From Hyphomicrobiales bacterium (GTDB taxonomy: Bacteria > Pseudomonadota > Alphaproteobacteria > Rhizobiales > Rhizobiaceae), in NCBI GenBank assembly GCA_900470965.1, contig UCCS01000005.1, positions 31,954-95,953 on the forward strand: a stretch of DNA of 64,000 bases, read 5' to 3'. Below the pieces are notes generated by a model. It was not told the origin of the DNA and ran no database searches. It saw only the letters and a program-made list of their open reading frames with translations. The position numbers and the translations under genes were made by a program. Positions 1-7,462 of the stretch are shown here, in pieces. Within the stretch, counting starts at the first letter, position 1; every line of letters starts with the position of its first letter.

Positions 1-179
1 CGCAGGTCGCCACCGCGTGGATCCTACAGAAGAGCGCAGTCACCGCCCCGATCATCGGCGCTTCCAAGGCGCAACACCTGACGGACGCCGTCGGCGCGCT
101 GACTGTGAAACTCAGCGCCGATGATATCGCCGCACTCGAAGCACCCTACATCCCGCATAACGTCGCCGGCTTCAAATAA
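1..179 (+). CDS. Aldo/keto reductase, C-terminal end only (partial)
   Basis: The window begins inside this gene; about 58 codons remain, read from position 3 to the TAA at 177-179. The visible part contains IIGASKAQHL and LSADDIAALE, the usual end of aldo/keto reductases, where the Ser/Lys/Gln segment contacts the 2'-phosphate of NADPH. These are cytosolic TIM-barrel enzymes that reduce aldehydes and ketones. The substrate cannot be told from this fragment. The C-terminal tail, close to YIPHNVAGF, is typical of the proteobacterial YajO/Tas-like group, but this is inference. Confidence 0.8.
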   Translation, partial: QVATAWILQKSAVTAPIIGASKAQHLTDAVGALTVKLSADDIAALEAPYIPHNVAGFK

Positions 180-426
180 GCCGCCGCGTGACAGCCTCTC
201 TCCGCCGATGTGGAGGAGGCTCATTCCTTTCCCGATATCCGGACTTCCAGGCGATTGCCCGCTGTGTGAGTTCGGCCGCGACCTATTGAAGCAGATCATG
301 CCGCTCTGGCGTTGGGTGGCCGAAAACGTCGCCTCGTTCGAGGCAACGCATGTGCGATCCAAGAAACCATCACGAGCCGGTCACAGTTGAGCCTTAGCGG
401 TTTGCGGCAAACAGAGGACCGTCCGC

Positions 427-1221
427 ATGACTATCGTTCCTTTCGAAGCCCCCCGCTTTCGTACCACTGCCGTCTACTACAACCGCTTCCGTGTCCCCTA
501 TCCGGACAGGCTGATCGAACGCGTCGCCGAACGCACCGGCCTGAAACCCGGCGATCGTGTGCTCGATCTCGGCTGCGGACCAGGACCGCTCGGCGTCGCC
601 TTCGCACGCCTCGCTGGCGCTGATGTGATCGGGGTCGATCCCGAGCCGGAAATGCTGGATGCCGCGCGCGAAAATGCGGCCGAAGCCGCCGTGAACATGA
701 GGCTCATCCAGGGCTCCTCTTACGATCTCAACCCGGATCTGGCTCCGCTGAAACTTGCTGTCCTGGGCCGCTCCTTCCATTGGATGGACCGCCCGGCGAC
801 GCTGGTAGCGCTCGACGAGCTCATCGCGCCGGGCGGAGCTGTCGTTCTCTTCTCCGACAGGCATATCGCAGCGACACCGGATTGGCGTGATGTGCTGCAT
901 CAGCTGTCGGAGACCTATTCGCCGGAAAAAAGCGCCGAGCGTAAACTACGCCGCGCGCCGGAATTCGGACCGCATGAGGCGGTTCTGCTGCGCTCCCCCT
1001 TCCGCAGCCTTGAACGTATCGGCATCGTCAACGAACGGGTAATCGGGACGGAGGATATCATCGGCCGCGCCTTTTCCATGTCCGTCACCTCTCCACAGGC
1101 GCTAGGCGACAAGACAGAGGAATTCGAGGCAGCCTTCCGCAGCGAGCTCGCCGCTTTGGCGCCGGACGGCACCTTCACCGAAATCGTCGAGGGCCATGCG
1201 ATGATCGCCTTCCGAAACTAA
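427..1221 (+). CDS. Class I SAM-dependent methyltransferase
   Basis: 264 residues. Motif I is visible as VLDLGCGPGPLG (about residues 40-51), followed by the acidic loop GVDPEPEML, which binds the ribose of S-adenosylmethionine. A Rossmann-type Methyltransf_11/25 fold is expected up to about residue 150, with a less conserved C-terminal half that may hold the acceptor site. The acceptor is not recognisable. The start is supported by GAGGA about ten bases upstream of the ATG. It stands alone: 247 bp separate it from the reductase fragment, and a palindromic repeat follows its stop. Family assignment is firm, function open. Confidence 0.85.
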   Translation: MTIVPFEAPRFRTTAVYYNRFRVPYPDRLIERVAERTGLKPGDRVLDLGCGPGPLGVAFARLAGADVIGVDPEPEMLDAARENAAEAAVNMRLIQGSSYDLNPDLAPLKLAVLGRSFHWMDRPATLVALDELIAPGGAVVLFSDRHIAATPDWRDVLHQLSETYSPEKSAERKLRRAPEFGPHEAVLLRSPFRSLERIGIVNERVIGTEDIIGRAFSMSVTSPQALGDKTEEFEAAFRSELAALAPDGTFTEIVEGHAMIAFRN

Positions 1222-1270
1222 GCAATTCCAGTAAAAGCGCGGAGCGGTTTTGCGTCCGGAATTGCGTGAA
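1222..1270. repeat. Rhizobial palindromic intergenic repeat, copy 1
   Basis: Directly after the methyltransferase stop lies a GC-rich element that starts GCAATTCCAG, has the core AGCGGTTTTGCGTCCGG and ends AATTGCGTGAA. The two ends are inverted (GCAATTCC against GGAATTGC). The same element occurs in reverse orientation at 48371-48422 and as a shortened copy at 32975-33008. Such elements are scattered through Rhizobium intergenic regions, and this one sits between two convergent genes, where a transcript would fold into a hairpin. Confidence 0.7.
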
Positions 1271-1280
1271 TGCTTTGGGA

Positions 1281-1853
1281 TTACTGCGCCGGGTCGAGCT
1301 TGCGGCGCATGGTGACCAGAAACTGCTCGGCGAGCGCCCGATCCTCGACCGCGCGGGCAAGAATGACGGCCCCCATCATCGATGAAAGCGTCGATGTCGC
1401 ATTGGCGCGGCGCTCTTCCTCGGTCGCACCCGGCACCACCTCCTTCAGCACATCGACCAGCGCGGACAACCCCTCACTGAAGGTCGCACGAACCGCACCT
1501 TCGCTGCGGCTGACTTCCTGGATCAACGAGGCGAACACGCAGCTTCCGCCGGGATCATCAACCGTGCGCCAATGGATGTAGTGATCGAGCAGCGCCTGAA
1601 GCGGCCTGTCTGGTTCAGCGGCGATCAGCTCACGCCAACGTTCTTCCACACGCTCGATCAGCTTGCGGCTGACCTCCAGAGCAAGGTCGTCCTTCGATTC
1701 GAAATGGCCGTAAAAACCGCCATGCGTAAGGCCTGCAGCCTTCATGATGTCGGCGACGCCGACGCCATCGAACCCATTCTCGCGGAAGAGCACGCTGGCC
1801 GCCGTCAGGATCTTCTCGCGGTTTTCTGCAAATTTCTCGCGGCTGACCCGCAT
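1281..1853 (-). CDS. TetR/AcrR family transcriptional repressor
   Basis: 190 residues from the preferred ATG at 1853, which has GGAGA seven bases upstream; a TTG start ten codons earlier (1883) is possible but has no such signal. The N-terminal 55 residues form the TetR helix-turn-helix, with ILTAASVLFRENGFDGVGV, then ADIMKAAGLTHGGFYGHF. The remainder is the ligand-binding, dimerising domain, which looks like the TetR_C_33 type (DHYIHWRTVDDPGGSCVFAS). The gene is divergent from an MFS exporter. Two near-identical palindromes between them are the likely operators, so it probably represses the exporter and itself until a small molecule binds. Confidence 0.88.
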   Translation of the reverse strand: MRVSREKFAENREKILTAASVLFRENGFDGVGVADIMKAAGLTHGGFYGHFESKDDLALEVSRKLIERVEERWRELIAAEPDRPLQALLDHYIHWRTVDDPGGSCVFASLIQEVSRSEGAVRATFSEGLSALVDVLKEVVPGATEEERRANATSTLSSMMGAVILARAVEDRALAEQFLVTMRRKLDPAQ

Positions 1854-1888
1854 TTTTCGTCTCCGGAAATGGTCGCTTGACAATTTAT

Positions 1889-1931
1889 ATGATGTCCATC
1901 ATCAATACGCAACAAATATGATGGCCGTCAT
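1889..1931. promoter_or_regulatory. Paired operator palindromes between TetR gene and MFS gene
   Basis: A perfect palindrome ATGATGTCCATCAT lies at 1889-1902 and a second copy with one changed base, ATGATGGCCGTCAT, at 1918-1931. The repeats start 29 bp apart, near three helical turns, in an AT-rich gap that must contain the promoters of both divergent genes. TetR proteins typically bind palindromes of this size in such gaps. That these are the sites of the neighbouring repressor is inferred from position and symmetry. Confidence 0.65.
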
Positions 1932-1979
1932 GTAAAGCAGCCTTCTATATGGTCCTCACGTCACAAACGGAATTTGCCC

Positions 1980-3275
1980 ATGGTCTCTGCAGTCCTTGCA
2001 TCATCCCTTGCCCGGCGAAACATTCACTATGGATGGGTGGTCGTCGCCGCCACCTTCCTGACCATGCTGGTAACCGCCGGCGCAATGGGCGCGCCGGGTG
2101 TCCTCATCAAGCCGCTGCAGGACGAATTCGGCTGGGAAACCTCGCAGATTTCCTCCGCCCTTGCCATCCGCCTCATCCTCTTCGGCCTGATGGGACCGTT
2201 TGCGGCCGCCTTCATGAACTATTTCGGCGTCCGCAAGGTCATCGTCTTTGCGCTGGCCCTCATCGGCGCGGGCTTCGTCGGCTCGCTGTTCATGACCAAG
2301 CTTTGGCATCTGCTGGCGCTCTGGGGCATCGTCGTCGGCTTCGGCACGGGGCTGACGGCCATGGTGCTGGCAGCCACGGTTTCCACACGCTGGTTCGTCA
2401 AGCACCGCGGCCTTGTCGTCGGCATGCTCTCGGCAAGTTCGGCAACCGGCCAGCTCGTTTTCCTGCCGCTGATGGCGGAGCTGACCGAACGCTACGGCTG
2501 GCGCTCCACCGTCTTCTTCGTCTGCGCCATGATCATGGTCGCCGCTCTTCTCGTGCTGCTTTTCATGCGTGACCGCCCCTCGGACGTAAACCTGCCCTCG
2601 GTCGGCGAAACCCAGGTTGCGCCGGCCCCGGCCCGAGGCACGCTCGGCGCAGCGCTTGCAACGCCGATCACAGTTCTCAGGGACATTTCGACGACCTCGA
2701 CCTTCTGGATCCTGTTCGCCACCTTCTTCATCTGCGGGCTCAGCACCAACGGCCTCATCCAGACGCATTTCGTCACACTCTGCGGCGATTTTGGCATCAT
2801 GCCGGTCGCAGCCGCCAGCGTTCTCGCCGTCATGGGCATTTTCGATTTCTTCGGCACGATCGGCTCCGGCTGGCTTTCCGACCGCTTCGACAATCGCTGG
2901 CTGCTCTTCTGGTATTACGGCCTGCGCGGCCTCTCGCTGCTCTTCCTGCCTTTCAGCGATTTCAGCTTCTACGGCCTGTCGATCTTCGCGGTCTTCTATG
3001 GCCTCGACTGGATCGCCACCGTGCCGCCGACTGTCAAGATCGCCGCCGACCGCTTCGGCCGTGAAAAGGCCGGCCTCGTCTTCGGCTGGGTCTTCGCCGG
3101 TCATCAGCTTGGTGCTGCCACCGCGGCTTATGGCGCAGGCCTGTCGCGCACGGCCCTGGAAAGCTACCTGCCGGCCTTCTTCATTGCCGGCGCCTTCTGC
3201 CTGCTGGCCTCGGTCCTCGCGATCACACTGAAGAAATCCAGTCTCACTGCCCCTAGTGAGGCAGTCGCCCACTAA
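1980..3275 (+). CDS. MFS transporter
   Basis: 431 residues from the ATG at 1980 (a TTG lies two codons earlier). The protein has about twelve hydrophobic segments in two groups of six, with a central loop at about residues 190-225. Motif A-like sequence MRDRPSDV and the GSGWLSDRFDNRW loop between helices 8 and 9 are MFS hallmarks. It resembles the oxalate/formate or monocarboxylate-type permeases, with an N-terminal NIHYGWVVVAATFLTML. The inner-membrane transporter most likely exports or imports a small organic anion. It is divergent from the TetR gene, which probably controls it. Confidence 0.85.
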   Translation: MVSAVLASSLARRNIHYGWVVVAATFLTMLVTAGAMGAPGVLIKPLQDEFGWETSQISSALAIRLILFGLMGPFAAAFMNYFGVRKVIVFALALIGAGFVGSLFMTKLWHLLALWGIVVGFGTGLTAMVLAATVSTRWFVKHRGLVVGMLSASSATGQLVFLPLMAELTERYGWRSTVFFVCAMIMVAALLVLLFMRDRPSDVNLPSVGETQVAPAPARGTLGAALATPITVLRDISTTSTFWILFATFFICGLSTNGLIQTHFVTLCGDFGIMPVAAASVLAVMGIFDFFGTIGSGWLSDRFDNRWLLFWYYGLRGLSLLFLPFSDFSFYGLSIFAVFYGLDWIATVPPTVKIAADRFGREKAGLVFGWVFAGHQLGAATAAYGAGLSRTALESYLPAFFIAGAFCLLASVLAITLKKSSLTAPSEAVAH

Positions 3276-3360
3276 ACCTCGATTTCCAAACGCCAAAACT
3301 TCGCCCGCCGTCTTGCACGCGCGGGCGAACGCATGTTAGACAGCCGCCTCGTATTTCGCT

Positions 3361-3445
3361 GCCCCATTGGCGGAATTGGTAGACGCGCTCGACTCAAAAT
3401 CGAGTTTCGAAAGAAGTGCTGGTTCGACCCCGGCATGGGGCACCA
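3361..3445 (+). tRNA. tRNA-Leu (anticodon CAA)
   Basis: The 85-nt sequence has acceptor arms GCCCCAT and ATGGGGC, the encoded CCA, the D-arm, a long variable arm typical of class II tRNAs, and a TTCGA T-loop. The anticodon stem CTCGA/TCGAG encloses the loop CTCAAAA, giving anticodon CAA. Its 3' end is the insertion site of the island that follows: its last 21 bases plus two more are repeated at 8176-8198. The gene stays intact because the island restores the 3' end. Confidence 0.95.
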
Positions 3446-3447
3446 AA
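3425..3447. repeat. Left attachment site (attL core)
   Basis: This 23-bp stretch covers the T-arm 3' strand, acceptor strand and CCA of tRNA-Leu plus two A residues. It is identical to 8176-8198. It is the expected crossover region for a tyrosine integrase that targets the 3' half of a tRNA gene. Confidence 0.85.
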
Positions 3448-3499
3448 AACTCCCAAAGAAGTCGATTACATACTGTAATTTCAATGGCTTAAGCTTCAT

Positions 3500-3522
3500 C
3501 TGCTACAGCAAACTGCTACAGC
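3500..3522. promoter_or_regulatory. Putative integrase arm-type sites, left pair
   Basis: CTGCTACAGC occurs twice as a direct repeat starting at 3500 and 3513, spaced 13 bp, just inside the left attachment core and directly in front of the integrase start codon. A closely similar pair with the same 13-bp spacing is found just inside the right end (8097 and 8110). Position near both ends and equal spacing suggest binding sites for the integrase N-terminal domain. They could also autoregulate the integrase promoter. Confidence 0.5.
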
Positions 3523-3528
3523 GAAGGC

Positions 3529-4422
3529 ATGGAAGACGTGGCTATTTATCCTTGGATGACCCTCAGAGGTAGGACTTATTACCTCCGCGCACCGGTACCC
3601 GCAGACTTGCGTGAGTCGCTTGGCAAGGCTGAAATCTGGAAGTCTCTCCACACTCAGGACAGGCGCACAGCCATTAATCGGCTGCGTCAAGAGAGTGCTG
3701 AGATTACCGATCTATTCGAGGCAGCAAGACGGCGGCAGGCAAAGCCGCTGGAACCGCCCCTTGAAGAGCTTAGCGAAGTGCAGCTCAAGACCATCCACGA
3801 TGCCTACTTCGTCCACCTTCTGGAGGAGGATGACGAGACCCGTGAAGGTGGCTTTGAGGGGCGAGACTTCGACCAGGACGCTGAGTGGTTAGAGACCTTG
3901 GACGCGGATACGGGATGTCGACTGGCAGAGATTACCGGCCTAAGGGTTTCTGACATCGTGATCGATGGAGATACGCCCTATATCAAGATCGCGACGCACA
4001 AGGGACGACAGCTCAAGAACGCCTCATCGAAGCGTGACGTCCCGTTAGTCGGTGATGCACTTGTAGCGGCGCGGGAAGTGGTCACGGGTGGAGATACAAA
4101 CCTATTCGCGTTTCCGCGCTACTCTGGACCTGGGGGGCCAAACACGGCCTCTCAGTCCTTGATGAAGTGGCTGCGCAAGGTCAGCACTGATCCACTCCAT
4201 GCGGTTCACTCATTGCGCCACAACATGGCTGATAGATGTGACCTTGCCGGCGTTCACCCTACGGACAAGGCCGCTATACTCGGGCACCTAAATGCAGGCG
4301 CGAGCGAGAAGCACTACGGTTCAGAGGCGGTGAAGCGCGTTAGACTGAAGCGGGCGATGGAGATGGCATTCGGGATAGACCAGACGCCGGGGGGAGAGGT
4401 GCGGTCTGGGGGTGAGGAATAG
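3529..4422 (+). CDS. Tyrosine recombinase (island integrase), internally shortened
   Basis: 297 residues. The N-terminus, with GRTYYLRAPVPADLRESLG, is the DUF6538-type arm-binding domain common in proteobacterial integrases. The catalytic domain begins abruptly near residue 125 and keeps all catalytic residues: Arg131 (TGCRLAEITGL), Lys158, His227 and Arg230 (HSLRH), His253 (LGH) and nucleophile Tyr263 (HYG). Full-length relatives are usually 400-550 residues, with a SAM-like core-binding domain between these parts. Here that stretch is missing in frame between about residues 115 and 128. It is therefore probably inactive or impaired. The gene reads inward from the attL end. Confidence 0.8.
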   Translation: MEDVAIYPWMTLRGRTYYLRAPVPADLRESLGKAEIWKSLHTQDRRTAINRLRQESAEITDLFEAARRRQAKPLEPPLEELSEVQLKTIHDAYFVHLLEEDDETREGGFEGRDFDQDAEWLETLDADTGCRLAEITGLRVSDIVIDGDTPYIKIATHKGRQLKNASSKRDVPLVGDALVAAREVVTGGDTNLFAFPRYSGPGGPNTASQSLMKWLRKVSTDPLHAVHSLRHNMADRCDLAGVHPTDKAAILGHLNAGASEKHYGSEAVKRVRLKRAMEMAFGIDQTPGGEVRSGGEE

Positions 4423-4571
4423 TCCACACCAGTGTCTTCCACAGCAATCCACAGATGCAGTCAGAGCAGGAAACTTGCAGGCGTGTTTAGGTCCAGCTAG
4501 CGTCCCCCTGCGGCTCATTCCCAGTGAGCCGTAAGGAGCCTCACCGCCCCTTCGCTAGAGGGTGAGAACGG

Positions 4572-4600
4572 GGGGTCGCAGTGATCGACGCTGCGACCCC
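4572..4600. terminator. Hairpin downstream of the integrase
   Basis: A perfect 10-bp stem, GGGGTCGCAG paired with CTGCGACCCC, encloses a 9-base loop. It lies 150 bp after the integrase stop. The following bases, TTCCGT, are not a good U-tract, so termination strength is uncertain. Confidence 0.4.
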
Positions 4601-4636
4601 TTCCGTCCGCCGAGTTCTTCTGAACGACGAGGTTAA

Positions 4637-4876
4637 AGGCGAAGCGCGGTACGAGCGACCCGAAATACCCAGCCGAATGATCCAGTCTACTCTAACGATC
4701 TTCAATCGGTAGAAATTTACGAGCTTCCGGACGAACTGCTCGATAGTGGACATTTCACGATCTTCTCGACCGGTGACGGCTGGAAGATGATTTTCAATTT
4801 CCTAAGTGGACGCGCTAAGGCGCGCGATATGCTCGAATTAGCTCGTCAATTTCTTGAAGCGTCCCGACATAGCTAA
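4637..4876 (+). pseudogene. Coding remnant without start codon
   Basis: This stretch stays open after the stop at 4634-4636 and ends at TAA 4874-4876. Its last 60 codons read like protein (for example EIYELPDELLDSGHF, then GDGWKMIFNFLSGRAKARD and LELARQFLEASRHS) but no ATG, GTG or TTG precedes them in frame. It looks like the 3' end of a gene whose front was deleted. The rest of the 4423-5098 gap shows nothing else I can name apart from the hairpin at 4572-4600. I do not recognise the family. Confidence 0.3.
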
Positions 4877-5098
4877 GCGAAGGGTTATGCGGGACCGGCT
4901 GTCGAAAACTTGTTTACCTCCGCAGAGCTGATCTCCAAAGCGGAATTGATTTTGCACAGAAACCCTGCAGTGAATGCGAAGACCGTAAGCGGTATCCCGG
5001 CCACAAAAAACTCGATGCAAATCAATTCACCAGTGAGATTGCTAAACTGTTGATATTAAACCTCGCAAAGCAAGACCCATTCACCGGTGATTAAGTCA

Positions 5099-5395
5099 AT
5101 GAATTTATTTGATTTTATCGACATTGACCAACCATCGCGACGGGAGTCTAAAGGTGTCGTTCTGGCCGGAACGAACATCAACAGGGGCAAGATCAGAATG
5201 CGCTTTTATAAACAGACACGATGGTTCGAGGTATATTTCGAGGTGAAGGGATGCACCGCCCCTTCAGTCAGCCCTTTCTATGAGCGCCGTAGCGAAGGCA
5301 ACGACCATGAAATCTGGTTTGGTCGCTGCTATCTGGCGGTTCACACCTATCGGCGTAAGGCTACCGGCAGTGGGGTGGAAGGCGCCAAGGCCTGA
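5099..5395 (+). CDS. Hypothetical island protein, 98 residues
   Basis: The frame opens with GTG at 5087 or ATG at 5099; neither has a clear ribosome binding site. The product is soluble and basic, with segments FDFIDIDQPSRRESKG, KIRMRFYKQTRWFEVYFEVKG and FGRCYLAVHTYRRKATG. I recognise no domain. Its end overlaps the upstream extension of the next frame. Because both neighbours are truncated, this may also be a broken piece of a longer gene. It lies in the low-GC part of the island. Confidence 0.4.
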   Translation: MNLFDFIDIDQPSRRESKGVVLAGTNINRGKIRMRFYKQTRWFEVYFEVKGCTAPSVSPFYERRSEGNDHEIWFGRCYLAVHTYRRKATGSGVEGAKA

Positions 5396-5567
5396 CCTAA
5401 CAGAGCGAGTTTGCCGGCCCCATTGGTTCAGCGTCGGGGCCTCCCATCCTCTCAGAGCCAGCGATCTCATCAAGACCGCTACACTCGACCTCCATTTCAT
5501 TTCCGGCGAACAGCATACGCGACCACCAATAACATTTATTCCGGCGTCCAGCGCCAAAAAGGAGCGG

Positions 5568-6365
5568 ATGGACTTGAGAGCCTATTTGCTAACAGCATTC
5601 GTCGCTGGAATGGCAATGTCGTTCAGAGACCACCTGGCTTGCGCGATGCCTATCGCGGCAGCCAATGCTTTGGGCTCCGACACCGACTCAATAGCAACTA
5701 TGGCGGGGGCAATTCTGGGCGCATGCACAGAAGAGGAACTTTCTCACCCACTGCAGGATCGCAGATACATTGAGGATGAGGCGCGTCGGCTCTACAATGT
5801 TTCAAGAGGCGTCGATGCCCGCAGTTTCAGGTATCCTGATCTTAGGTCATGGAAACCTGAAAGAGCGGCGGTCGATGCGATTATCCAGACGGACGACGGC
5901 CTAATCCTCAACGGCATATCGAGGGCGGAATTGCTACCTAAGCCCTTCCTCACCGATAGTGATGGTACCAACTTTGCGTGGCTGGAACTTCGATTCGGCC
6001 AGACGATTTTAGCAAGGTTGAGAGCCAGTCCGATTACCGTGAGCGATGCATCCCAACGGGTTATCACGGATCGTCCTACGCAGAGAACTGTCGCCACCGC
6101 TGCGCGTAATGCGGCGAAAATACCGGATTTGTTTAGCCAAAACCCGATTCAAGCCCGCGAGACGAGCCAGCAGAAAACCGCCTCGCGAGGCGGTACTCTA
6201 AACGATCTTTTGGAGCGAGCAATCGAGTCAGGGTTCGATCCAGCGCTTATTGGCAGACTTCTGCTCCAACAAGCCGATGAGGGGAACAAGGATTTTGTTG
6301 AACGAGGAGTTGCCTTGGCCGCAACCGTTCTTACCGCCTACAGGGCGAGGTCGAGGCGGCGGTAA
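5568..6365 (+). CDS. ADP-ribosylglycohydrolase-like protein, probably N-terminally truncated
   Basis: 265 residues from the ATG at 5568, preceded by AAGGAG at very short spacing. The frame is open back to 5280, but that stretch does not look like the family. Residues 36-41 are GSDTDS, followed by IATMAGAILGA, matching the metal-binding GxDTDT motif near the C-terminus of DraG/ADP-ribosylglycohydrolase proteins, which remove ADP-ribose from modified targets. The N-terminal catalytic acidic motifs of the family are absent. About 180 residues after the motif form an unrecognised extension with a helical end. It is probably a relic of a larger enzyme. The neighbouring cargo hints at a former defence or toxin-reversal role, which is inference. 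Confidence 0.5.
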   Translation: MDLRAYLLTAFVAGMAMSFRDHLACAMPIAAANALGSDTDSIATMAGAILGACTEEELSHPLQDRRYIEDEARRLYNVSRGVDARSFRYPDLRSWKPERAAVDAIIQTDDGLILNGISRAELLPKPFLTDSDGTNFAWLELRFGQTILARLRASPITVSDASQRVITDRPTQRTVATAARNAAKIPDLFSQNPIQARETSQQKTASRGGTLNDLLERAIESGFDPALIGRLLLQQADEGNKDFVERGVALAATVLTAYRARSRRR

Positions 6366-6668
6366 ACCTTCCGACGAGCCTTTCTCCGCAGACAATGTGG
6401 CTATGTACACGTTAGCGGGTTCTGCGGATTAAGGTATGGTCTATGAAATCAAGACCGCAGAATAGCGATGGCAGTACTCCATTTTGCGACGGTAGCAATA
6501 AAATAACTGCAAAAATCCGAAAACGCTTGAAAGTTCTGTTTTTGTTCTTAATCATTTGATAACCGCATCACGGCAACATCGTCGTAAAAATCCACAGCCA
6601 CTTGAGCTGCATGTCTGGTCACATGCGGCCAGATCGGTCAGGGTAGATCGGCCACTAAGCAGCTTCCA
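6366..6668. other. AT-rich gap in the island, no clear gene
   Basis: This gap of about 300 bp separates the ADP-ribosylglycohydrolase relic from vsr. It is the most AT-rich part of the neighbourhood and probably holds the vsr promoter. One tiny frame at 6443-6562 (39 codons, MKSRPQNSDGST at its start, ending LFLFLII) could be a peptide, but it lacks a convincing ribosome binding site and I do not call it as a gene. Confidence 0.4.
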
Positions 6669-7112
6669 ATGGCACCGGTAGACCGCTCTAAAATGTCTAA
6701 CGTATCATCAGCACGTACTGAGAACATGCGGCGAATTCGAGGGAAGGACACCCTTCCTGAGATGCACGTTAGGCGCGCCCTAAGAGAGCTGCACGTTGGC
6801 TATCGGCTGCACGTGAAAGGGCTGAAGGGTAGCCCCGACGTCGTCATGAAAGGCCGGAAAGCAGTGGTGTTTGTTCATGGGTGCTTTTGGCATCGCCACG
6901 TTGGATGCAAGCGCGCGTTCGTTCCGAAGACGCGGGCTGACTGGTGGACTTCGAAATTCGCCAAGACTGTAGAACGCGACCATCAGGCTGAGGCAAGTTT
7001 GAAAGAAGCAGGGTGGCGCGTAGGCATCATCTGGGAATGCGAAACTAAAGATTTCGACAGCTTGAAGAAATCTCTCGCCGATTTTTTGTTCGGCAACGAA
7101 GGAGAAGCATAA
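6669..7112 (+). CDS. vsr: Very short patch repair endonuclease Vsr
   Basis: 147 residues. Vsr nicks DNA 5' of the T in T:G mismatches that arise by deamination of 5-methylcytosine, starting very short patch repair. Family signatures are SARTENMRRIRGKDTLPE at the N-terminus, the catalytic Asp57 in GSPDVV, the metal and zinc region FVHGCFWHRH (His70, Cys72, His75) with Cys80, and IWECETKD with Cys124. A second start at 6693 would give a length closer to the E. coli enzyme. The TAA shares its last A with the ATG of the following methyltransferase (7112), with GGAGAAG just before, so the two were translationally coupled. Its natural partner is that cytosine methylase. Confidence 0.92.
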   Translation: MAPVDRSKMSNVSSARTENMRRIRGKDTLPEMHVRRALRELHVGYRLHVKGLKGSPDVVMKGRKAVVFVHGCFWHRHVGCKRAFVPKTRADWWTSKFAKTVERDHQAEASLKEAGWRVGIIWECETKDFDSLKKSLADFLFGNEGEA

Positions 7113-7462
7113 TGGCCCCGTCAATGGCTCTGAAGGCGAAGATGTACGTGAAGCGCGGGACAAACGCGCCTTGGTACAAAGGCCGAGAGCTGACCGACGA
7201 GCAGCGCGATCGGTTTAGGGCTACCACGCTCGCCTCTCAGGCCGCGAAAGCGAAGGCTCTGCGCGGCGAATGCGAGCTTCCGAAGCATCCAATCCCATTG
7301 GCTAATTTCGACCCGCTGAAGCTCATGCCTAAGTTGACACCGAATGGCTTGACGGCACTGAGCTTGTTCAGCGGTTGCGGCGGCCTCGATATTGGTTTTG
7401 ATCGAGCGGGCTATAGCCACATTGCATCTTACGACATCTTACCGGAAGCGGAAGAAGTGTAG
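7112..7462 (+). pseudogene. DNA cytosine-5 methyltransferase, truncated after motif I
   Basis: The frame codes for 116 residues. After about 85 residues of leader it has ALSLFSGCGGLDIGFDRAG, the SAM-binding motif I of C5 methyltransferases, then stops soon after SYDILPEA. The catalytic PCQ loop (motif IV), ENV (VI), the QRR region (VIII), the target recognition domain and motif X are absent. The stop lies at the point where sequence of the opposite-strand restriction gene begins, so a deletion of the middle of the locus joined the two. The product cannot methylate DNA. It was coupled to vsr through a TAATG overlap. Confidence 0.85.

Noticed and set aside
121..390. An 89-codon plus frame after the reductase fragment
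   Set aside because: Its front overlaps the reductase end in another frame. The second half reads slightly like protein, but no start signal or family supports it.
2001..3296. A 431-codon frame on the minus strand
   Set aside because: Antisense of the MFS gene; composition is rich in Glu, Gly and Arg as expected for a GC shadow.
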